Shown: piece after piece, positions 1-7,104 of the stretch
Layout: each line of letters starts with the position of its first letter
Numbering within the stretch: position 1 is the first letter of the stretch
Assembly: GCA_026986885.1 (NCBI GenBank)
Contig: JALSNT010000570.1
Span: 1-7,758 of the forward strand
Direction of reading: 5' to 3'
DNA length: 7,758 nucleotides
Source of the DNA: Desulfobulbaceae bacterium
GTDB taxonomy: Bacteria > Desulfobacterota > Desulfobulbia > Desulfobulbales > Desulfobulbaceae
Program-made: the position numbers and the translations under genes
Notes under the pieces: model-generated
What the model was told of the DNA's origin: nothing
Database searches by the model: none
What the model saw: only the letters and a program-made list of their open reading frames with translations

Positions 1-2658
1 AACGAAATTCGATCTAAATTTCTTAAGTATTTTGCCGACAAGGGCCATACCGTTGTCGATTCCTCTTCTCTTGTTCCCCATGACGACCCGACTCTGCTCT
101 TTACCAATGCCGGTATGGTGCAGTTTAAGAAGGTGTTTATCGGAGAAGAACAGCGGGACTATGTGCGGGCAACCAGCTCGCAGCGGTGTGTGCGGGCCGG
201 CGGTAAGCATAATGATCTGGAAAACGTCGGTCATACCGCCCGCCATCACACTTTTTTTGAGATGCTTGGTAATTTTTCCTTTGGCGATTATTTTAAAAAA
301 GATGCCATTTTCTATGCCTGGGAATTTCTGACAAAAGAACTGGGCCTTGACCCGGCACAGCTCTGGGTCTCCGTGTACAAAGATGATGATGAGGCCTATG
401 ACCTTTGGGCGCAGACAGAGGATTTACCCAGGGGAAGGATCGTCCGGTTGGGCGAGGCCGACAACTTCTGGGCCATGGGGGATACCGGTCCCTGCGGCCC
501 CTGCTCTGAAATCCATATCGACCAGGGTCCTGAACATGGATGTGGCCGGCCCGACTGTGCGGTCGGCTGTGATTGTGATCGGTTTCTTGAGTTGTGGAAC
601 CTGGTATTTATGCAGTTTAACCGTGATGCATCCGGCACCATGACACCGCTGCCCAGGCCCTCCATCGACACCGGTATGGGGCTGGAACGGATTGCCGCCG
701 TTTTACAGGGAAAATTCAACAATTTTGACTGTGATCTTTTTACTCCTTTAATTGATCATATCGCCGAATTGTCCGGCAGACAGTACAGGGTTGATACCGC
801 CGATGACGTGGCCATGCGGGTTATTGCCGATCATGCCAGGGCAACTGCCTTTCTGGTCGCCGACGGTGTACTGCCTGCAAACGAGGGCCGTGGTTATGTC
901 CTGCGCCGGATCATGCGCCGGGCCATTCGTTTCGGCCGCAGTCTTGGTCTGGATTCCTTTTATCCGGGAGTCTGCGATCTGGTTATCGACATGATGGCGG
1001 ACGCCTATCCCCACCTGCGAGATGGTCGTGGGCTGCTGGTAAAGGTGGTGACCAATGAAGAGTCTCGCTTTGGTGAGACCCTGGATAATGGTCTATCCAT
1101 GCTTTCCCGCGAGATTGAGCGGTTGCGCCGGGAGCAGGGTGACAATGCCTGCATCGACGGCTCTTTTATCTTTAAACTCTATGACACCTACGGGTTTCCT
1201 GTGGATATTGTCCGGGATGTGGCCCTGGAGCAGAATATTGCCTTTGATGAGGCCGGGTTCAGCCGGGCCATGGAAGAACAGCGGCAACAATCCCGCAGAT
1301 CCTGGAAGGGAAAGGATGTTGATCATCTCGAGGCCGGGGTGCTTGCCCTGGTGGAGCAGGGAAAATCAGCGGAATTTGTCGGTTATGACACCCTGGGCGC
1401 TTCATCAACGATTGAGGGTATCGTTGATGAGTCCGGCACCCTTGTTGAGCAGACGGAACAGGGGAGGAAATACAGGATTTTTTGTCCACGCACCCCGTTC
1501 TACGCCGAATCAGGCGGTCAGGTCGGCGATACCGGGGAGATCCGTCATGATGGCGCTGTTTTTCGTGTTGATAAGACCACGGCTATGGCCGACGGACTTG
1601 TACTGCATGAGGGGGTGCAGGACACGGGAACCCTGTCGACCGGCAGCGAAGTGGAACTTGTGGTCACGGATGCGCTGCGGCTGAGGACAATGGCCAACCA
1701 CACGGCAACCCATCTGTTGCAGGCGGCCATGAAAAAAGTACTGGGCGATCACATCAAGCAGGCGGGTTCACTGGTAGGTGCGCAACGGCTGCGTTTTGAT
1801 TTCACCCATTTTTCACCGGTCACGGATGAAGAGAAACGGGAGATTGAACGGCTGGTTAATGATGAGATTCGGCGAAATATTCCTGTACAGACCAGGATAC
1901 TTGCCAGGGAAGAGGCCATTGCCGAGGGCGCGACGGCGCTCTTTGGAGAAAAATATGGTGATGAAGTACGGGTGGTATCCATCGAGGACTTTTCCAAAGA
2001 ACTCTGCGGCGGCACCCATGTCCGGGCGACCGGGGATATCGGTCTGTTTACCATAATTTCCGAATCAGGTATTGCCGCAGGTGTTCGCCGTATCGAGGCA
2101 ATTACCGGTCCTGCTGCCGTAACCTATCTACAGCAGTTGGCCGCCGGGGCCGAGGCAGTGACGTCTTTGTTGTCAGGTCCTTTCAGTGAGGCTCCCGCCC
2201 GAATAGAAGGTCTGCTGCAGAAGCAGAAGGAACTGGAAAAAGAAATTGCGTCCCTGGCCGCGTCCCGGGCCATGTCCGATCTTGACGGTCTGCTGAACAG
2301 CACGGTACAGGTGGGAGAGATCAAGGTCGTTGCCGGTGAGATTCCGCTTGATTCCTCCAAAACCCTGCGTGAGGTCGGGGATAAGGTCCGTGACAGGATG
2401 GGCAGTGGTGTCGCCGTCCTTGGCGGCACGATTAACGGGAAAGCGGCTCTTCTGGCCCTGGTCAGTAAGGATTTAACAAAAAAAATCAAGGCCGGTCAGC
2501 TGGTAGCAAAAGTGGCGGCCATCGTCGGTGGTAAAGGCGGCGGCAGGCCGGATATGGCCCAGGCCGGGGGCAATATGCCCGATAAGCTGGGTGAGGCCGT
2601 GGCTGCCGTTCCCGGTATCGTTGCCGAACTGGCAGGGAGAGATAAGGTAAATGAATAA
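1..2658 (+). CDS. alaS: Alanyl-tRNA synthetase, 5'-truncated by the window edge
   Basis: This cytoplasmic enzyme charges tRNA-Ala with alanine and hydrolyses mischarged Ser/Gly-tRNA-Ala. The frame is open from base 1 and begins NEIRSKFLKYFADKGH, matching the extreme N-terminus of bacterial AlaRS, so only about 5-8 residues are missing; the ATG at 115 is internal. There are 885 residues in the window, a normal size for the family. In window numbering, the class II catalytic core shows RCVRAGGKHNDLENVG near 62-77 and GMGLER at 225-230. A Cys cluster (C181, C186, C190, C192) sits in the catalytic domain, as in many bacterial AlaRS. The editing-domain zinc ligands are H567 and H571 (HTATH) and C669 and H673 (CGGTH). 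The C-Ala domain carries the glycine-rich GGKGGGRPDMAQAGG at 843-857. No frameshift or missing key residue is seen. The gene ends in TAA overlapping the next start codon by 8 nt, suggesting co-transcription with the lipid genes downstream. The family assignment is certain. Confidence 0.98.
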   Translation, partial: NEIRSKFLKYFADKGHTVVDSSSLVPHDDPTLLFTNAGMVQFKKVFIGEEQRDYVRATSSQRCVRAGGKHNDLENVGHTARHHTFFEMLGNFSFGDYFKKDAIFYAWEFLTKELGLDPAQLWVSVYKDDDEAYDLWAQTEDLPRGRIVRLGEADNFWAMGDTGPCGPCSEIHIDQGPEHGCGRPDCAVGCDCDRFLELWNLVFMQFNRDASGTMTPLPRPSIDTGMGLERIAAVLQGKFNNFDCDLFTPLIDHIAELSGRQYRVDTADDVAMRVIADHARATAFLVADGVLPANEGRGYVLRRIMRRAIRFGRSLGLDSFYPGVCDLVIDMMADAYPHLRDGRGLLVKVVTNEESRFGETLDNGLSMLSREIERLRREQGDNACIDGSFIFKLYDTYGFPVDIVRDVALEQNIAFDEAGFSRAMEEQRQQSRRSWKGKDVDHLEAGVLALVEQGKSAEFVGYDTLGASSTIEGIVDESGTLVEQTEQGRKYRIFCPRTPFYAESGGQVGDTGEIRHDGAVFRVDKTTAMADGLVLHEGVQDTGTLSTGSEVELVVTDALRLRTMANHTATHLLQAAMKKVLGDHIKQAGSLVGAQRLRFDFTHFSPVTDEEKREIERLVNDEIRRNIPVQTRILAREEAIAEGATALFGEKYGDEVRVVSIEDFSKELCGGTHVRATGDIGLFTIISESGIAAGVRRIEAITGPAAVTYLQQLAAGAEAVTSLLSGPFSEAPARIEGLLQKQKELEKEIASLAASRAMSDLDGLLNSTVQVGEIKVVAGEIPLDSSKTLREVGDKVRDRMGSGVAVLGGTINGKAALLALVSKDLTKKIKAGQLVAKVAAIVGGKGGGRPDMAQAGGNMPDKLGEAVAAVPGIVAELAGRDKVNE

Positions 2659-3904
2659 ACGGACTCCACATAAACGATATGTTATTACCGGGGTCGGTTT
2701 AACTGCTCCCGGCGGTGCCAATGATCTTCCCGAATTCAGACGGCGGCTGCTGGCCGGGGTCAGTGGTATCTCCTTGATTGATCTCCGCTATATGGGTCCG
2801 GCGCCGGCGGGTATCTGTACTTTTCCGGAAACAAAATATCGAAAGAAAAAAGAAAACAAACGGGGCACCCGGGCCGGCTGCATAGGTGTTTACTGTGCCG
2901 GCGAGGCCCTGGCCGATGCCTCCATTGATTTTTCCGAATATGACAGGAGGCGAACCGGTGTTTATGTCGGACTTACCGAACACGGCACCGTGGAGACAGA
3001 GAACGAAGTCTATAATATCAGCCGGTTCGATTACAATGTCGATTACTGGACCCATCATCACAATCCCCGCACGGTTCTTAACAACCCTGCGGGCGAAATT
3101 ACCATGAACCAGGGGATCACCGGGCCGCATTATTCCATCGGTGCCGCCTGTGCCGCCGGTAATGCCGCCCTTATTCAGGGCGTGCAGATGCTGCAGCTTG
3201 ATGAGGTGGATCTGGCCCTGTGCGGCGGCATCTCGGAAAGTGTCGGTTCCTTTGGTATCTTTGCATCTTTTAAGGCCCAGGGCGCTCTTGCCGAACATGC
3301 CGATCCGATAAAGGCCAGTCGACCGCTGGATCGAGACCGCAACGGTATCGTTATTTCCGAGGGTGGCTGTGTTTTTACGCTGGAGCGCCTTGATCGTGCC
3401 CTGGAGCGGGGGGCGAAGATTTATGGTGAGATTGCCGGTTATGCCATGAATTCCGATGCCAGGGATTTTGTCCTTCCCTATGGCCCACAGCAGAGTCGGT
3501 GCATGCGGGCAGCTCTTGCCCGGGCCGGTATGCAGCCGAATGATATTACCATCATCAACACCCATGCAACCGGAACCCGCCAGGGAGATGTTGAAGAGTG
3601 TCGGGCTGTCAATGAAGTTTTTATGAATTGCGAAGACACTTACAGCAATAATACCAAATCACTTATCGGCCATGCCATGGGAGCGGCCGGTGTGTTGGAA
3701 CTGGCCGGTAACCTGCCCTCTTTTACTGATAATATGGTGCATCCCACCATCAATCTGGATAATCTTGATCCGGAGTGCAAGCTTCCCGGCCTGGTTTCCG
3801 GAACCGCCCGGAAGCTTAAAGGTGTTGACGCCCTGCTCAACAACTCTTTTGGCATGGTCGGTATAAATTCGGTGGTTATCGTTAAGAGATTTGTGGCGGA
3901 GTAA
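2651..3904 (+). CDS. Beta-ketoacyl-ACP synthase, KAS II (FabF)-like, divergent
   Basis: This 417-residue protein matches the size of FabF. It should carry out decarboxylative Claisen condensation of an acyl chain with malonyl-ACP in the cytoplasm. The thiolase-fold start (RYVITGVGLTAPGG) is clear. The Cys-His-His triad is complete: C167 in GAACAAGNAA, H305 in NTHATGTRQGD, and H341 in KSLIGHAMGAAG with K336 ahead of it. It is therefore an active condensing enzyme, not a chain-length factor. Loop 1 carries D269 and D272 (SDARD), closer to FabB than FabF. The C-terminal gating loop, GFGGTN in FabF, reads GMVGIN at 401-406, which is unusual. A basic stretch at 62-71 (K62, R64-K67, K70, R71) falls where FabF docks ACP. 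The ATG at 2651 lies inside the end of alaS. An AGGGAGA at 2634-2640 and an AAGG at 2644-2647 can serve as ribosome binding site. Because the protein is divergent and sits beside CrtI-like genes, I place it in a specialised pathway rather than housekeeping fatty-acid synthesis. The exact substrate is unknown. Confidence 0.93.
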   Translation: MNKRTPHKRYVITGVGLTAPGGANDLPEFRRRLLAGVSGISLIDLRYMGPAPAGICTFPETKYRKKKENKRGTRAGCIGVYCAGEALADASIDFSEYDRRRTGVYVGLTEHGTVETENEVYNISRFDYNVDYWTHHHNPRTVLNNPAGEITMNQGITGPHYSIGAACAAGNAALIQGVQMLQLDEVDLALCGGISESVGSFGIFASFKAQGALAEHADPIKASRPLDRDRNGIVISEGGCVFTLERLDRALERGAKIYGEIAGYAMNSDARDFVLPYGPQQSRCMRAALARAGMQPNDITIINTHATGTRQGDVEECRAVNEVFMNCEDTYSNNTKSLIGHAMGAAGVLELAGNLPSFTDNMVHPTINLDNLDPECKLPGLVSGTARKLKGVDALLNNSFGMVGINSVVIVKRFVAE

Positions 3905-3995
3905 TTTTTTCTATGGTATATCTGTCTATTTCCGTCAAAAAAATAATATGTTTTTTTAAGAGAGATTCCACCATTTTTTTATATAGAGGACAGGT
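3905..3995. other. AT-rich spacer between the KAS and ACP genes
   Basis: These 91 nt form the longest gap in the window and are much richer in A and T than the flanking genes. They contain a seven-A run (3937-3943) and a seven-T run (3951-3957) separated by seven bases, which could pair as a weak AT-only hairpin. There is no GC stem of an intrinsic terminator and no good -35/-10 pair. A clean Shine-Dalgarno sequence, AGAGGA at 3985-3990, lies five bases before the ACP start. The spacer could raise ACP translation or hold a weak internal promoter; the sequence does not decide between these. Confidence 0.5.
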
Positions 3996-4247
3996 ATGAC
4001 CCGGGACGAAATCAAGGATCTAATCCTTGAAATCATAGAAGATATTGATGAAGATGCGGAATTTGACGGCCTTGATGCCGATGCTCCGCTTCGCGACCAG
4101 CTGGACCTTGATTCCATGGATTTCCTGGATATCGTGATGGAATTGCGTAAACGTTATAAGTTGCAGATCCCCGAAGAAGAATATCCTGAGCTGGCTACTT
4201 TGACCAGTTGCGTCAATTATCTCGAACCGAAGTTGAAAGACATCTAA
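3996..4247 (+). CDS. Acyl carrier protein, pathway-specific
   Basis: This small, acidic 83-residue protein carries growing acyl chains on a 4'-phosphopantetheine arm. The attachment site is S40 in the motif LDLDSMDFLDIV, which has the DS(L/M) signature at the start of helix II. Met follows the serine where primary-metabolism ACPs have Leu. The protein holds about 25 Asp/Glu against 9 Lys/Arg, with a dense acidic run at 15-24 and another at 34-45. The helix I, loop, helix II and helix III pattern is normal, and the length is close to E. coli AcpP (78). The start is supported by AGAGGA five bases upstream. It lies between the KAS and the flavoprotein genes and ends only 6 nt before the next start, so it is very likely the carrier for this pathway rather than the housekeeping AcpP. 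A holo-ACP synthase would be needed from elsewhere in the genome. Confidence 0.95.
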   Translation: MTRDEIKDLILEIIEDIDEDAEFDGLDADAPLRDQLDLDSMDFLDIVMELRKRYKLQIPEEEYPELATLTSCVNYLEPKLKDI

Positions 4248-4253
4248 TCTCTG

Positions 4254-5630
4254 TTGGCTGATTATCAGCTTATCATAATCGGCGGCGGCTTGTCCGGGCT
4301 GGCCGCCGGCATCCGCTCCGCCCGTTTTGGTCGACGTACCCTTATCCTTGAACAGCACTCACTTGCCGGCGGGCTGAATTCGTATTATTTCCGGCACGGG
4401 CATCTTCTGGAAACGGGCTTGCATGCCATGACCAATTATGCAGCTGCCGCCGACAGGCGGGCGCCGCTAAACCGGCTGTTTCGGCAACTGAAACTGTCGC
4501 GTAAGCGCTTTGTTACCAGGCAGCAGTTCGGCTCGGAAATTATCTTTCCCAAAAGTCGTCTTTCGTTTACCAATGACCCTTCGGTGCTTGCGGCCGAGGT
4601 CGCCCGTGAGTTTCCCCGTGCCCGCCATTCATTTTCCCGGCTCCTCCGCAAGATGGAAGAGTTTGATCCCTTTACGCCCGCACCCAGGCGTTCCGCCCGA
4701 ACATTTTTACATGATGAACTGGCCGACCCCCTGCTTGAAAACATGCTGCTGCTGCCGCTCATGGTCTATGGTAACGCCGAGGAATACGATATGGACCTGG
4801 CCCAGTTTGCCATCATGTTCCGCGCCCTTTTTTTAGAGGGTTTTTTCCGACCTGAGCAGACAATCCGTGAATTTTTAACGCTTCTTGTTGATCATTACAA
4901 AGAATTTGCCGGAGAGTTGCGTCTTAATACGCAGGTGAAAAAGATTACCAGGAACAGTGATCGGGTGACCGGCGTGTGTTTGAACAGTGGCGAGGTGCTT
5001 CAGGCCGATGCCGTACTTTCCACCGTTGGTTTGCCGTTAACGGCAAAACTGTCCGGCTGGCCCCTTGATGTGAAGCAATATACCGGCAGGATGAGCTTTA
5101 TGGAGACCATTTCTCTGATCCCTGCAGAAAGAAGCCGCCAGTTAAGCAGGGGCAGGACCATTCTTTTTTACACCACGGATGAGAACTGGCATTACATGCG
5201 ACCCGATGCTCTCATTGATCCTTCCTGGGGAGTTATCTGCTTTCCTGAAAATTTTCAAGGTGTTGACCTCGGAAAAACTGCTCAGTTGCGGGTGACCCAT
5301 GCCGCTGATTATCGGCGTTGGCACCGGTTGACTGCCGATGCATACAGGCAGGCAAAAGAAAAGTGTTCCCGGCAGTCGCGGCAGGTGGTGGGGAAAATTG
5401 TTGGGAATTATGGGCAGGACATTGTATATGAGGATAGTTTTACGCCGTTGACCATTGAACGTTTTACAGGCAAAGGCGAAGGGGCGGTTTACGGCAGTCC
5501 GATTAAAATCAAGGATGGATGTACGCCATTTGAGAATCTTTTTATTGCCGGAACCGACCAGGGATTTTTAGGGATTATCGGTTCCATGCTCAGCGGCGTG
5601 AGTATCGTCAACCGGCATCTACTGGCATAG
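4254..5630 (+). CDS. CrtI-like FAD-dependent oxidoreductase (phytoene desaturase superfamily), TTG start
   Basis: This 458-residue flavoprotein has an N-terminal dinucleotide-binding fold. Strand YQLIIIGGG leads into GGGLSG (10-15), with E33 at the end of beta 2 placed to bind the FAD ribose, followed by the AGGLNSYYF segment typical of CrtI/CrtISO proteins. The last 30 residues (429-458) contain FIAGTDQG and GSMLSGVSIVNRHLL, the C-terminal FAD-binding segment of this superfamily, so the protein is full length. Members desaturate, isomerise or saturate carbon-carbon double bonds in long hydrophobic chains. TTG at 4254 is chosen because it places the Rossmann strand immediately after the start; the next in-frame ATG would remove the FAD motif. 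No clear Shine-Dalgarno precedes it, so translation probably depends on termination at the ACP stop 6 nt upstream. A CTG at 4251 is a possible alternative. The substrate is not evident. With a KAS and ACP alongside, an acyl or polyene chain is more likely than a carotenoid. Confidence 0.88.
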   Translation: MADYQLIIIGGGLSGLAAGIRSARFGRRTLILEQHSLAGGLNSYYFRHGHLLETGLHAMTNYAAAADRRAPLNRLFRQLKLSRKRFVTRQQFGSEIIFPKSRLSFTNDPSVLAAEVAREFPRARHSFSRLLRKMEEFDPFTPAPRRSARTFLHDELADPLLENMLLLPLMVYGNAEEYDMDLAQFAIMFRALFLEGFFRPEQTIREFLTLLVDHYKEFAGELRLNTQVKKITRNSDRVTGVCLNSGEVLQADAVLSTVGLPLTAKLSGWPLDVKQYTGRMSFMETISLIPAERSRQLSRGRTILFYTTDENWHYMRPDALIDPSWGVICFPENFQGVDLGKTAQLRVTHAADYRRWHRLTADAYRQAKEKCSRQSRQVVGKIVGNYGQDIVYEDSFTPLTIERFTGKGEGAVYGSPIKIKDGCTPFENLFIAGTDQGFLGIIGSMLSGVSIVNRHLLA

Positions 5631-5668
5631 TCCGTGCATTATCGGCAGCCCGCGGTTCCGTAATTATC

Positions 5669-5673
5669 AGGAG
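5669..5673 (+). promoter_or_regulatory. Shine-Dalgarno-like AGGAG with unusual spacing
   Basis: AGGAG is the only good ribosome-binding match in the 61-nt gap between the two flavoprotein genes. It lies 18 nt before the ATG at 5692, farther than the usual 5-10 nt. An ATG at 5675 is only one base away and out of frame. No in-frame alternative start exists between the AGGAG and 5692, so the ATG at 5692 is kept and this site is a tentative assignment. Confidence 0.35.
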
Positions 5674-5691
5674 AATGAAAATTCAACCATC

Positions 5692-7104
5692 ATGGCCTTT
5701 ACTCCTTTTGATAAAACTGAAAATAAATACGATGTTGTTGTCGTCGGCTCCGGATTAGGCGGTCTGACCTGTGCCAACAGGCTGGCCCGGGCCGGACATT
5801 GTGTGCTTTTGTTAGAGCATCATATTCAATTAGGCGGTCTGGCCACCTGGTTTAAACGGGGCGGCCACATCTTTGATGTCTCCCTGCACGGCTTTCCCTA
5901 CGGCATGGTCAAGACCTGTAGAAAATACTGGTCAAAAGCGATTCGCAATTCCATTGTGCAACTAAAGAACATCGTCTTTGACAACCCGCAGTTTTCCCTG
6001 ACGACCACCTTTTCCAAAAATGATTTTGTCCGCCTGCTTGAGGAAAAATTTGCTGTTCCTTCATCGGTGGTGACCGAGTTTTTTCGCACGGTTGACGGGA
6101 TGAATTTCTATGATGACCGGTCCATGACCACCCGTGAGCTGTTTGATCGTTTTTTCCCGGGCCGCACGGATGTCCACCGCCTGCTCATGGAGCCGATTAC
6201 CTATGCCAACGGCTCCACCCTTGATGAGCCGGCAATTACTTACGGCATAGTCTTTTCAAATTTTATGAATCGTGGCGTCTACACCTTTGAAGGCGGTACC
6301 GATAAGTTGATCGGTATGATGGCCGAGGAATTACAGAAGAACGGGGTTACCATCTGCACCGGCACCAGGGTGGATAGAATCGTGGTTGACCGGGGCAGGG
6401 TTCGCGGGATAGAGGTCTGTGGCCGCATGATTGAAGCCCCGGCTGTGGTCTCAAATTCAGGCATCACCAACACCATTGACAACCTGGCCGGCCGGGACGC
6501 ATTTTCCGATGATTTTCTCTCCCGTTTTGATAAGGTACAGGTGAATAATTCCAGTTGTCAGGTCTATTTCGGTATTCGCACGGGGGAGAAATTCGACGAT
6601 GTCGGCGATCTGTTGTTCACCTCGACGGCCGAGGAGTTTTCTTCCATGGAGATGCGGAAAATGGACACTAAAAGCAGGACCTTTTCCGTCTATTATCCTA
6701 AGACTAGACCCCAGCGTCCCGACTATACGGTGGTTGCCTCCATGAATGCCGAGTTCGATGATTGGGCGCATCTCTCCGATGCTGTCTACGCCAAAGAAAA
6801 AAAGGCCATGATTGAACGTTGTTTGGTTGATCTTGAACGCTATATGCCCGGTATCCGGGATAAGGTGGATACCGTTGAGTCCGCCACCCCTAAGACCTTT
6901 AACCGCTATACCCTGCATACCAGGGGTACCTCATTCGGAACCAAGTTTGAGGGCCTTGATATATCGCGCTCCATTTTTAAGGAAATTGCCGGTCTTTTTC
7001 ATGTCGGCTCGGTGGGCATTATCATGAGCGGTTGGCTGGGCGCCATTAATTACGGTGTGATTGTGGCCAATGATGTGGATGCGCATCTGCGGGGACAGGC
7101 ATGA
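5692..7104 (+). CDS. CrtI/CrtISO-like FAD-dependent oxidoreductase, second copy
   Basis: This 470-residue protein belongs to the same superfamily as the preceding gene but is clearly divergent from it. The N-terminal FAD fold reads YDVVVVGSGLGGLTCANRL (GSGLGG at 19-24) with E42 as the ribose-binding acidic residue, then LGGLATWFKRGGHIFDVSLHG, a pattern seen in carotenoid isomerases and retinol saturase-like enzymes. The C-terminus (GLFHVGSVGIIMSGWLGAINYG) is the second FAD-contact segment, so the protein is complete. No signal peptide or clear transmembrane helix is seen; such enzymes usually work at the membrane surface. The ATG at 5692 is the first in frame, though its ribosome binding site is poorly spaced. 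The stop overlaps the FabG start (ATGA), so the two are translationally coupled. Pairing with the upstream flavoprotein suggests two different steps on one substrate, for example desaturation and isomerisation. The reaction itself cannot be read from sequence, and automatic annotation as phytoene desaturase or retinol saturase should be treated with caution. Confidence 0.9.
   Translation: MAFTPFDKTENKYDVVVVGSGLGGLTCANRLARAGHCVLLLEHHIQLGGLATWFKRGGHIFDVSLHGFPYGMVKTCRKYWSKAIRNSIVQLKNIVFDNPQFSLTTTFSKNDFVRLLEEKFAVPSSVVTEFFRTVDGMNFYDDRSMTTRELFDRFFPGRTDVHRLLMEPITYANGSTLDEPAITYGIVFSNFMNRGVYTFEGGTDKLIGMMAEELQKNGVTICTGTRVDRIVVDRGRVRGIEVCGRMIEAPAVVSNSGITNTIDNLAGRDAFSDDFLSRFDKVQVNNSSCQVYFGIRTGEKFDDVGDLLFTSTAEEFSSMEMRKMDTKSRTFSVYYPKTRPQRPDYTVVASMNAEFDDWAHLSDAVYAKEKKAMIERCLVDLERYMPGIRDKVDTVESATPKTFNRYTLHTRGTSFGTKFEGLDISRSIFKEIAGLFHVGSVGIIMSGWLGAINYGVIVANDVDAHLRGQA

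Noticed and set aside
115..117. ATG at 115 as the alaS start.
   Set aside because: The frame is open to base 1 and the upstream residues match the conserved AlaRS N-terminus, so this is an internal Met.
1055..1684. A 209-codon + strand frame inside alaS.
   Set aside because: It lies entirely in an alternate frame of the conserved AlaRS coding region, and its Pro/Trp/Arg-rich composition is typical of an out-of-frame translation.
2699..3565. A 288-codon open frame on the - strand opposite the KAS gene.
   Set aside because: It is antisense to a gene with clear catalytic motifs, its translation shows no recognisable domain, and long antisense frames are expected in coding DNA of this composition.
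3937..3957. A7/T7 inverted repeat as an intrinsic terminator.
   Set aside because: The stem would be AT-only and weak, lacking the GC-rich stem expected; the downstream genes look like part of the same operon.
5675..5758. A 27-codon mini-frame starting one base after AGGAG, as a possible leader peptide.
   Set aside because: The spacing to the Shine-Dalgarno is too short, and it mostly overlaps the flavoprotein gene in another frame; nothing supports translation.
6457..6918. A 153-codon open frame on the - strand inside the second flavoprotein gene.
   Set aside because: It is a shadow of a full-length conserved gene, with no domain signal of its own.
4254..7104. Assigning the two flavoproteins as crtI/crtN of a carotenoid pathway.
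   Set aside because: No phytoene or diapophytoene synthase is present, and the neighbours are fatty-acid-type enzymes; superfamily membership alone does not give the substrate.
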